Source: Alphaproteobacteria bacterium
Lineage (GTDB): Bacteria > Pseudomonadota > Alphaproteobacteria > Puniceispirillales > Puniceispirillaceae
Direction: 5' to 3'
NCBI GenBank assembly: GCA_011526395.1
Contig: WTHW01000097.1
Location: forward strand, 1-6,908
DNA length: 6,908 bases
The position numbers and the translations under genes were made by a program. Under the pieces are notes generated by a model. That model was not told the DNA's origin. It searched no databases and saw nothing but the letters and a program-made list of their open reading frames with translations. Of the stretch, positions 1-5,847 are shown one piece after another; the first letter of the stretch is position 1; each line of letters starts with the position of its first letter.

Positions 1-572
1 GTGCGTGTCTTATTCAAGAACCAGAACAAGGCAACAACGCAAATCACAGTGATGATGACAGTGATGCCTTGTGTCATCTTAAGAGCCATGCCTTGCTCAA
101 ATCCGGTGAATTCTTTGAACTCACGCGCAGAGAAAATAAAGCGCTCGCCATCAGCAAAATTTCTGTCTTTTGGTCCGATGATAAAACGAATAAGGCCGTT
201 ATAGAAGAACATCACGCCAAGTGATGCGATCATCAAAATAACAGGTGTTGCTTTTTTCGCGCGGTGAAAGCGATAGACAGCTCTATCTGTTGCAAGCACC
301 AGCAAGATAGAAGCCACAATACCAACAGGTAGCGCCAATAGCGCAGTTGGAAGAGGGCCAAGAGAGATGCCCCAATTTTGCAAGACCCACGTGAATAAAA
401 TCACTGCCATAGTGCCAAATGACATGGCTTCACCATGGGCAAAGTTTGAAAAACGCAAAATAGCATAAATCAATGTTACGCCAAGTGCGCCAAGCGCCAA
501 CTGGCACCCATAAGTGATGCCTGGGATTAAGACGAAATTGGCTAGCAGAATAAACGCATTTAAACTTTCCAT
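1..572 (-). CDS. livH: Branched-chain amino acid ABC transporter permease, LivH type (partial, C-terminus beyond the left edge)
   Basis: This is one of the two inner-membrane permeases of a HAAT-family importer, which forms the translocation path with LivM. The first 190 codons are present and read MESLNAFILL... to ...FWFLNKTR, where the frame leaves the window. The residues FSNFAHGE (about 41-48) match the hallmark NFAHGE motif of LivH. Hydrophobic stretches at about 6-38, 50-66, 72-96, 108-132 and 167-186 look like membrane segments, and a basic loop (about 97-107) resembles the cytoplasmic loop of E. coli LivH. The ATG at 572 is chosen because AGGAGG (minus strand of 581-586) lies 8 bases upstream, inside the last codons of livF. 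Only four bases separate the livF stop from this start, so translation is probably coupled. Family assignment is firm. The transported substrate cannot be read from the permease. Confidence 0.93.
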   Translation of the reverse strand, partial: MESLNAFILLANFVLIPGITYGCQLALGALGVTLIYAILRFSNFAHGEAMSFGTMAVILFTWVLQNWGISLGPLPTALLALPVGIVASILLVLATDRAVYRFHRAKKATPVILMIASLGVMFFYNGLIRFIIGPKDRNFADGERFIFSAREFKEFTGFEQGMALKMTQGITVIITVICVVALFWFLNKTR

Positions 573-576
573 AAAT

Positions 577-1281
577 CTAGCCTCCTAAAAACGCTTTACG
601 CACTTCAGGGTCTGCCATCAGCGCAGCGCCTGTATCAGTGTATCTATTGCGTCCTTGTACTAAAACATAACCCTTATCAGCAATGTTAAGCGCTTGTTTT
701 GCGTTTTGTTCGACCATCAAGATAGCAATGCCTGTCTTGGCAATTTCAATGATGCGGTCAAATAATTCATCCATAACAATAGGTGATACACCTGCTGTTG
801 GCTCGTCCAGCATCAGGACTTTTGGCTGTGTCATCAAGGCTCTGCCAACAGCGACTTGCTGGCGCTGACCACCTGATAGCTCACCTGCTGGTTGACGGCG
901 CTTTTCTTTTAATATTGGAAACAGATCGAACACTTGTTCCATTGTTTCGGTGAAATCATCGCTACGAATAAAGGCACCCATCTCCAGATTTTCTTGCACT
1001 GTCATGGATGTGAAGACATTCGCATTTTGCGGCACAAAGCCCATACCTTTGGTAACGCGATCTTGCGGTGATAGATGCGTGATATCCTCACCATCCATCA
1101 TCACCTGACCTTCGCGAATGTTTAGCATGCCGAACACAGCCTTCATAGCAGTAGATTTGCCGGCACCATTCGGGCCAACGACGACAGCGATTTCGCCTTT
1201 TTCAACGCCGATTGTACAATCATGTAAAATATCTGCGCCGCCATAACCGCCGGTCATGTTTTGGCCAATTAAGAAAGCCAT
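577..1281 (-). CDS. livF: Branched-chain amino acid ABC transporter ATP-binding protein LivF
   Basis: This 234-residue cytoplasmic ATPase pairs with LivG to power the HAAT importer. Visible motifs in order are Walker A GPNGAGKS (36-43), Q-loop Gln85 in VPQN, signature LSGGQ (135-139), Walker B VLMLDE (155-160) and D-loop TAGVSP. The switch position reads VEQN, with Gln192 in place of the usual histidine. This is normal for LivF, since E. coli LivF also has VEQN, and it separates LivF from LivG. The C-terminus AFLGG and the DTG segment are also typical of LivF, and the length fits the family. The start overlaps the livG stop by one base (TAATG), and AGGAG (minus strand of 1290-1294) lies 8 bases upstream. 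The gene lies between livG and livH in the operon. The family call is very secure. Confidence 0.96.
   Translation of the reverse strand: MAFLIGQNMTGGYGGADILHDCTIGVEKGEIAVVVGPNGAGKSTAMKAVFGMLNIREGQVMMDGEDITHLSPQDRVTKGMGFVPQNANVFTSMTVQENLEMGAFIRSDDFTETMEQVFDLFPILKEKRRQPAGELSGGQRQQVAVGRALMTQPKVLMLDEPTAGVSPIVMDELFDRIIEIAKTGIAILMVEQNAKQALNIADKGYVLVQGRNRYTDTGAALMADPEVRKAFLGG
581..586 (-). promoter_or_regulatory. Ribosome binding site of livH inside the end of livF
   Basis: The minus strand reads AGGAGG, a full Shine-Dalgarno core, 8 bases before the livH ATG at 572. It overlaps the last glycine codons of livF. This fixes the livH start and points to translation of livH by ribosomes finishing livF. 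Confidence 0.85.
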
Positions 1282-2066
1282 TATTTGCTCTCCTGTTTTG
1301 GTTTGTTTTTGAGGCCTGTGCCAAGATAGGCTTCGATGACTTCGTCATTATTTTTAATTTCTTCTGCGGTGCCTGTCGCAAGAACACGTCCCTCAGCCAT
1401 ACAGATGACAGGGTCACATAGACGAGAGATAAATTCCATATCATGTTCAATCATGCAGAAAGTGTAACCGCGCTCTTTATTCAAACGCAAAATGGCATCA
1501 CCAATGGTGTTAAGTAGTGTGCGGTTAACGCCAGCACCCACTTCGTCAAGGAAGACAATCTTGGCATCTACCATCATGGTGCGGCCAAGCTCAAGAAGCT
1601 TTTTCTGGCCACCTGATAAATTGCCAGCAAGCTCGTCAGCTACGTGACCAATTTCTAAGAATTCGATCACTTCGTCTGCTTTGGCGCGCACGCGCTCTTC
1701 TTCTTCGGCGACTTTTTTCGGCGACAGCCACGTGCTGATAAGACTTTCGCCAGATTGGCCTGCAGGCACCATCATTAAATTATCGCGCACGCTTAAAGTT
1801 GAAAATTCATGTGCAATTTGGAATGTACGCAAAAGCCCTTTGGCAAATAATTCATGTGGCGCCAGACCTGAAATATCTTCGCCATCAAGTAGCACACGGC
1901 CTGAAGTTGGCTTGTAGTGACCTGCAATGACGTTAAATAATGTCGTTTTGCCTGCGCCATTAGGCCCAATCAGTCCAGTGATAGCGCCCGTCTCAATCGT
2001 TAATGAAGCACCATCAACAGCGCGAAGACCGCCAAAATGTTTATGTATATCCTCGACAACAATCAT
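1281..2066 (-). CDS. livG: Branched-chain amino acid ABC transporter ATP-binding protein LivG
   Basis: This is the second cytoplasmic ATPase of the importer, 261 residues from the chosen start (MIVVEDIHKHFGG). Motifs in order are Walker A GPNGAGKT (34-41), Q-loop Gln83 in TFQI, signature LSGGQ (150-154), Walker B IVFLDE (170-175) and switch histidine His208 in IEHDM. The segments LLRTFQ and IEHDMEF, and the long insert after the Q-loop, are typical of LivG. After the catalytic glutamate the protein reads DEV where most ABC ATPases have DEP. An upstream in-frame ATG at 2156 would give 291 residues, but that start lies at the foot of the livK terminator hairpin and its 30 extra residues resemble nothing in the family. 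The 2066 start begins exactly where family members begin and has a run of six G (minus strand of 2074-2079) 7 bases upstream. Confidence 0.95.
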   Translation of the reverse strand: MIVVEDIHKHFGGLRAVDGASLTIETGAITGLIGPNGAGKTTLFNVIAGHYKPTSGRVLLDGEDISGLAPHELFAKGLLRTFQIAHEFSTLSVRDNLMMVPAGQSGESLISTWLSPKKVAEEEERVRAKADEVIEFLEIGHVADELAGNLSGGQKKLLELGRTMMVDAKIVFLDEVGAGVNRTLLNTIGDAILRLNKERGYTFCMIEHDMEFISRLCDPVICMAEGRVLATGTAEEIKNNDEVIEAYLGTGLKNKPKQESK

Positions 2067-2073
2067 GAGATTG

Positions 2074-2079
2074 CCCCCC
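2074..2079 (-). promoter_or_regulatory. Unusual all-G ribosome binding site of livG
   Basis: The minus strand reads TGGGGGGCAATCTC before the ATG at 2066. The six-G run sits 7 bases from the start and can pair only partly with the anti-Shine-Dalgarno sequence. It is the only purine-rich element here and supports this start over the longer in-frame option. Confidence 0.55.
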
Positions 2080-2093
2080 AGCAACGCTATTAA

Positions 2094-2123
2094 TTCATAA
2101 AGAAAATTTTTTAAATTTGTAAA
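2094..2123 (-). promoter_or_regulatory. Possible weak secondary promoter for livGFHM
   Basis: Just after the livK terminator the minus strand has TTTACA (2123-2118, five of six matches to TTGACA), an 18-base spacer, and TATGAA (2099-2094, four of six matches to TATAAT). Transcription would start about 20 bases before livG. The -35 element overlaps the terminator T-tract and the region is very AT-rich, so a chance match is quite possible. Confidence 0.25.
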
Positions 2124-2151
2124 AAACAGCCCGAAACAAGTTCGGGCTGTT
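2121..2151 (-). terminator. Intrinsic terminator/attenuator between livK and livG
   Basis: An 11-bp perfect stem (AACAGCCCGAA at 2125-2135 pairing with TTCGGGCTGTT at 2141-2151) encloses a 5-base loop. On the minus strand it is followed by six T (2126-2121, partly shared with the foot of the stem). It begins 24 bases after the livK stop. This has the form of a rho-independent terminator for leftward transcription. All liv genes point the same way and livG follows 55 bases later, so partial read-through is the likely design. It would keep the binding protein in excess over the membrane complex. Confidence 0.9.
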
Positions 2152-2174
2152 ATCAAGTCTATATCAAGAAAATC

Positions 2175-3359
2175 TTAGCGGTAGCCTACCACTGAGATTG
2201 CTTGGTCTTTGATTTCGATCTGGCGGTAGTTACCAGCTGATTCGCCTGGGCCAATCAATTCAACAGCTGAAGCGCCCACATAGTCAACATCACCACCATT
2301 TGCGATGATCTTCAATGCTTTCGCCAATTCACCTGGATAGATTTTTTCACCTGGTGCGTTTGCAACATCAAATACTTTTTCTTTCAATGCTGCTGAGTCT
2401 GTTGAACCAGCTGCCTGCATTGCCAATAGGATTAGTGCTGCTGCGTCATATGATTCTGCTGCAAATGCTGATGTGCCGTCAAAGCCATCTGCCATTGAAG
2501 CAAATTTTGCTGCGCCTGGGCTGTCTGTGCCTGGGTTTGCACCATATGAGCCGTTTAGAGCAGAACCGATAGCTGCTGGTAGTGAATCACCAACCATGCC
2601 GTCTGGTAGGTAGAATGTATCAAATGCGCCTGTGTCTAGTGCACCTTGGATGATACCTTTACCACCTTGGTCTAGGTAACCAGCTACAACAAGGACTTCA
2701 CCGCCAGCTTGTGCCAATGCACCAACTTCAGCTGAGTAGTCGCCTTTGCCATCTTCGTGAGCAGCTGAGATTGTAACTGTGCCGCCCTGCTTTTCGAAGT
2801 TCATCTGGATTGAGTCTGCAAGACCCTTACCATAGTCGTTGTTTGTGTAAGTTAGCGCGATTGAACCAACACCCTTTTCCTGAAGGATCTGTGCCACAAT
2901 CTGACCCTGACGTGCGTCAGATGGTGCTGTGCGGAAGAACAAACCGTCATCTTCTGCAGTTGAAAGTGCAGGTGATGTAGCTGATGGTGAAATCATCACG
3001 ATACCGTTTGGACGTGCTACGTTTTGTAGTGTTGCACCTGTTACACCAGAACAGTCACCACCAACCATAGCGGCAACGCCGTCAGTTGTGATTAGACGTT
3101 CTGCTGTTGCTGTAGCTGCTGCTGCATCCACACAAGTTGTATCACCGCGAACTGCAGTCACTTTCTTGCCACCCAAAAGCGCGCCGCTTTCAGATACTTC
3201 ATTGATTGCCATTTCAGCAGCAGGACCCATATTGGCAACGATTGATTCAATCGGACCAGTGAAGCCAAGGAATACGCCAATTTTAACACCATGGCCATCA
3301 GCAAGTGCTGGTGAAGCCAAGGTTGCTGCCATAGCAGCTGCGCCAAGTAGCTTTTTCAT
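2175..3359 (-). CDS. livK: Periplasmic branched-chain amino acid-type ABC transporter substrate-binding protein (LivK family)
   Basis: This is a type I periplasmic binding protein that captures the substrate and delivers it to the LivHM-GF complex. From the chosen start it has 394 residues. A signal peptide is clear: MKKLLG, then an alanine-rich core, with probable cleavage after ALA (20|21). Compared with E. coli LIV-binding protein, Cys76 and Cys103 occupy the positions of its disulfide pair, Ser104 follows the second cysteine as in CSS, ISPSAT (123-128) matches ISPGAT, and Asp148 and Tyr228 fall on ligand-contact positions. PDG (252-254) replaces PEG, giving Asp for the ammonium-binding Glu. 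An ATG at 3404 would add 15 residues before the signal peptide but lacks a ribosome site. The ATG at 3359 has GGGAG (minus strand of 3367-3371) 7 bases upstream. The real ligand (a leucine-type amino acid, another amino acid, an amide or urea) cannot be settled from sequence alone. Confidence 0.9.
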   Translation of the reverse strand: MKKLLGAAAMAATLASPALADGHGVKIGVFLGFTGPIESIVANMGPAAEMAINEVSESGALLGGKKVTAVRGDTTCVDAAAATATAERLITTDGVAAMVGGDCSGVTGATLQNVARPNGIVMISPSATSPALSTAEDDGLFFRTAPSDARQGQIVAQILQEKGVGSIALTYTNNDYGKGLADSIQMNFEKQGGTVTISAAHEDGKGDYSAEVGALAQAGGEVLVVAGYLDQGGKGIIQGALDTGAFDTFYLPDGMVGDSLPAAIGSALNGSYGANPGTDSPGAAKFASMADGFDGTSAFAAESYDAAALILLAMQAAGSTDSAALKEKVFDVANAPGEKIYPGELAKALKIIANGGDVDYVGASAVELIGPGESAGNYRQIEIKDQAISVVGYR

Positions 3360-3385
3360 ATTTTCTCTCCCAAGAATTATAACAG

Positions 3386-3407
3386 TGCATGCGGAAGCCC
3401 ACATGCA
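3386..3407. repeat. Imperfect inverted repeat upstream of livK
   Basis: TGCATG (3386-3391) and CATGCA (3402-3407) are exact reverse complements around a 10-base spacer. Two further inner pairs (GG/CC) follow one mismatch. The element lies 27-48 bases before the livK ATG, in the probable 5' leader. It could be an operator or a small leader hairpin. No regulator is identified. Confidence 0.4.
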
Positions 3408-3418
3408 ACGAGACTCAT

Positions 3419-3447
3419 AAAATAGCTGTTGCTATATGGCAATTCAA
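3419..3447 (-). promoter_or_regulatory. Candidate livK promoter
   Basis: The minus strand has TTGAAT (3447-3442), exactly 17 bases, then TATTTT (3424-3419). Each hexamer matches the sigma-70 consensus at four of six positions. The predicted start near 3412 gives a leader of about 50 bases with an intact ribosome site. The match is moderate, but it is the best-placed pair seen for livK. Its -35 overlaps one copy of the 10-mer TCATTGAATT. Confidence 0.4.
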
Positions 3448-3539
3448 TGACAATCTGTAATTTTTAGTAATTCTACGAGACAGCTTGTGAGCAACTTGCA
3501 TTCAAACGCATGCTCATACTACAATGCGCTCATTGAATT
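3441..3539. repeat. 10-bp inverted repeat spanning the livK/pyk control region
   Basis: AATTCAATGA (3441-3450) and TCATTGAATT (3530-3539) are perfect reverse complements separated by 79 bases. Each divergent gene therefore has TCATTGAATT upstream in its own reading direction. One copy overlaps the candidate livK -35 and the other overlaps the predicted pyk transcription start. Paired operator sites for a shared regulator are one reading, and chance in AT-rich DNA is the other. Confidence 0.4.
3496..3525 (+). promoter_or_regulatory. Candidate pyk promoter
   Basis: TTGCAT (3496-3501), an 18-base spacer and TACAAT (3520-3525, five of six matches to TATAAT) form a plausible sigma-70 promoter. 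Transcription would begin near 3532, about 33 bases before the pyk ATG. The same transcript would probably also carry the downstream protease gene. Confidence 0.5.
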
Positions 3540-3564
3540 CAGGTAGAGGTCCAGTCGGTTAAGT

Positions 3565-4971
3565 ATGAACATACAGCATTATACAAAAATTTTGGCTACT
3601 ATCGGCGATGTTAGCGGCTCTGAGGAGATGGTAGAAACCCTTATGAATGAAGGCGTTAATATGTTTCGCCTTAATTTCAGCCATGGTACGCAAGATGAGC
3701 ATGCAAAGCGCATTAAGGCCATCCGCGCTGTAGAGAAAAAGACTGGAAAACCACTTGGTATCCTTGCAGATTTGCAAGGGCCAAAATACCGTGTCGGCCT
3801 TGTAAAAGATGATATTATCCTTGAGCAGGGTCAGGAATTTGAGTTCACATCGCACGAATGTGAAGGTGATAATCATCGTGTTTTCTTGCCTCATGAAGAT
3901 ATTTTTCGGGTGATTCTTCCCAAAACACGCATCCTGATGGATGATGGAAAATTGCAATTTCGCGTCACGAGCGTAACCGCAGATACCATTACAACTATCG
4001 TTGAGGCTGGTGGTGCGCTCAAAAGCAAAAAAGGCGTGAATGTGCCAGATGTGGTTCTTGGTACAAAACCGCTTACCGAAAAAGATTTATCTGACTTGGC
4101 ATTTGCGCTTGAGCATGGGGTTGATGGCGTAGCGCTGTCTTTTGTTCAGCGCGCCTCAGATGTCATAGAAGCAAAAGCGTTGATAAAAGGCCGCGCATTT
4201 ATTTTATCCAAGATTGAAAAGCCGGCAGCGCTTGATGATATCTATGATATTATCCAAGCAAGTGATGCCATTATGATCGCTAGAGGTGACTTAGGTGTTG
4301 AATTGCCAGCTGAAATTGTGCCATCTGTGCAAAAAACATTGCTATTGAAGTGCCGCAAAGTCGGCAAGCCAGTGGTTGTTGCAACACAAATGTTAGAATC
4401 AATGATAACAGCGCCAACACCAACAAGAGCAGAGGCGAGCGACGTTGCCAATGCTGTATTTGATGGTGCTGACACAGTCATGTTATCAGCTGAAACAGCG
4501 GCTGGCGCTTATCCGGCGGAAGCTGTCTCAATCATGAAGCGCATCATTGTTAATAGTGAAGCGCATATCGCCAAGCATCCACAAGATGGGCCAGCTATAC
4601 TTGATGTTGAACCATCAGTTTATCATGCCGTCGCTCATTCTTCTGTGAAGCTAGCAGATGATATTGATGCTGCCGCACTTGTTGTTTTCACTGCCACAGG
4701 CAATACAGCCATCCGCGTTGCGCGCGAGCGACCAAGGCGTCCTTTTGTTGTCATGACGCCAAATCCAGATGTGCAAAGACGACTGACCATGCTGTGGGGT
4801 GTGCAATCTTACCTGCAAGAAGAAACTGATTATGAAACAGCGGTGAGTGAAGCAAGGCAATTAGTTTTAGATCAGAAGATTGGCGGTATGGGGCAGAAGA
4901 TAATCGTTGTTGCTGGCATTCCATTCGGGCAGTCAGGGTCAACCAATTCATTGCGTGTTGTTGATTTGTAA
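3565..4971 (+). CDS. pyk: Pyruvate kinase, predicted potassium-independent class
   Basis: This cytoplasmic glycolytic enzyme converts phosphoenolpyruvate and ADP to pyruvate and ATP. It has 468 residues, the usual bacterial length. The catalytic barrel shows FRLNFSHG (34-41) with Arg35, Asn37 and Ser39; Asp69; catalytic Lys216 in SKIEKP; metal ligands Glu218 and Asp242 (ARGDLGVE); Thr274 in ATQM; and the PTRAEASDVANAV block (286-298). The B domain spans roughly 75-165 and the C domain follows from about 350, ending in the typical GSTNSLRV. Leu70, Gln71, Lys74 and Val77 match the Lys117-class residues linked to activity without K+. Near the N-terminus, GDVS (14-17) replaces the common GPAS. 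The start fits family N-termini, but the ribosome site is weak (AGAGGT at 3545-3550, 14 bases away). The M48 protease gene follows after 24 bases with no terminator seen. Confidence 0.96.
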   Translation: MNIQHYTKILATIGDVSGSEEMVETLMNEGVNMFRLNFSHGTQDEHAKRIKAIRAVEKKTGKPLGILADLQGPKYRVGLVKDDIILEQGQEFEFTSHECEGDNHRVFLPHEDIFRVILPKTRILMDDGKLQFRVTSVTADTITTIVEAGGALKSKKGVNVPDVVLGTKPLTEKDLSDLAFALEHGVDGVALSFVQRASDVIEAKALIKGRAFILSKIEKPAALDDIYDIIQASDAIMIARGDLGVELPAEIVPSVQKTLLLKCRKVGKPVVVATQMLESMITAPTPTRAEASDVANAVFDGADTVMLSAETAAGAYPAEAVSIMKRIIVNSEAHIAKHPQDGPAILDVEPSVYHAVAHSSVKLADDIDAAALVVFTATGNTAIRVARERPRRPFVVMTPNPDVQRRLTMLWGVQSYLQEETDYETAVSEARQLVLDQKIGGMGQKIIVVAGIPFGQSGSTNSLRVVDL

Positions 4972-4995
4972 TTTTATTCTTGTAATGAAGTCAGT

Positions 4996-5847
4996 ATGAA
5001 AACCAGAATTTCAGATGCTTTAAAGGCGCTTTGTTTTTGTGCGCTTTTTCCTATGTTGAGTGCGTGTCAGTCAGGGATAAAAATCGAGCCAGTGGGCGTT
5101 GCCCCTAGCCCAGTGAAAGCAGCTGTGGCTGTGCCACTAAAGCAGGATCGTGTTACAAAAGAATCTGTACTGCATTTGCGCGATCAGATTACCCAAAACC
5201 AACTTGCCACTAATGCCTTGGAAGAAAAGTTATGGGCCTATCAGGTGCGCGGCTTTGCAACACTTCCACAAAATGATCCCAAAGCGCTTCGTTTAGCGAA
5301 AATTTTTGCTGATGTGCATAGTAAGTCTCATTTGTGGGAAATGCCATTGAAGCCCGTTCTCGTGGATAGAGATTTGTTTCAAGCCTATACGCTAGGTGGG
5401 CTGGAAATTGTATTCTACACAGGATTAACAGATAGCTTATCTGATGATGGGCTGGCCATAATCATTGGTCATGAAATTGCTCATATAGCCACATCACATG
5501 CTGTTGAGGCCATTAGCCGTGATGTTGTTAATCTTCAACATAATCATAATGATGAGGCAAAATTATCTGGCTTTTACGCAGTCGAATCTGAATTTGAAGC
5601 TGATATGGTCGGCCTATTATATGCTGTACTTGCTGGTTACAATGGCGCAAAGGCTGAAGAGATTTGGAATACGCTAGCTGATGTGCGTGAGCGTCCTAAA
5701 TTCAATTTATTTACAGCAACACACCCGCCTGATGAGGCAAGAGGCGCGCGACTTGCCAAACAGGCAGCTGCCATCGCGCATCTAAGGGCAAGTGAAAATT
5801 GGCAGTCAGATTTGGTATGTAATCCGCTTTATTGTGCTGATAATTAG
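4996..5847 (+). CDS. M48-family zinc metalloprotease, lipoprotein
   Basis: This is a predicted periplasm-facing zinc endopeptidase of 283 residues. The N-terminus is a lipoprotein signal (hydrophobic about 8-23, lipobox LSAC with Cys24). Residue +2 is Gln, which by the E. coli rule favours the outer membrane. HEIAH (159-163) is the HExxH zinc site, and ESEFEAD (197-203) supplies the third ligand, probably Glu199, with conserved Asp203. THPPDEAR (242-249) is the usual downstream M48 motif. It resembles the BepA/LoiP/YcaL group, which handles outer-membrane protein quality control in E. coli. It has no TPR domain like that of BepA, and its exact role is unknown. Cys275 and Cys280 near the C-terminus could form a disulfide. 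The ribosome site is weak (GAAG at 4987-4990). It lies 24 bases after pyk and is probably cotranscribed with it. Its stop abuts the stop of the next, opposing gene. Confidence 0.88.
   Translation: MKTRISDALKALCFCALFPMLSACQSGIKIEPVGVAPSPVKAAVAVPLKQDRVTKESVLHLRDQITQNQLATNALEEKLWAYQVRGFATLPQNDPKALRLAKIFADVHSKSHLWEMPLKPVLVDRDLFQAYTLGGLEIVFYTGLTDSLSDDGLAIIIGHEIAHIATSHAVEAISRDVVNLQHNHNDEAKLSGFYAVESEFEADMVGLLYAVLAGYNGAKAEEIWNTLADVRERPKFNLFTATHPPDEARGARLAKQAAAIAHLRASENWQSDLVCNPLYCADN

Noticed and set aside
706..708. Loss of the switch histidine in LivF (VEQN)
   Set aside because: Glutamine at this position is normal for LivF, including E. coli LivF, so it is not a defect.
3376..3384. TGTTATAAT on the minus strand, an apparent extended -10 for livK
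   Set aside because: Transcription from it would begin about at the livK ribosome site, leaving only ~10 leader bases and cutting the Shine-Dalgarno. No -35 sits at the right distance. An upstream promoter fits better, though this is not excluded.
2929..3420. 163-codon rightward open frame across the livK gene
   Set aside because: It lies opposite a clear binding-protein gene, has low-complexity Ala/Ser/Pro content caused by the alanine-rich livK codons, and shows no family likeness.
3422..3435. Small inverted repeat ATAGC-TGTT-GCTAT in the livK/pyk region
   Set aside because: Five-base arms with a four-base loop are expected by chance in this much DNA, and no T-tract or other context supports a role.
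3559..3957. 132-codon leftward open frame opposite the start of pyk
   Set aside because: It is antisense to a well-conserved enzyme, and its translation has no recognisable motif.
4955..4986. TTGTTG...TGTAAT as a promoter for the M48 protease gene
   Set aside because: The -35 is poor, and the start would fall about 3 bases before the ATG, giving an almost leaderless message. Cotranscription with pyk is simpler.
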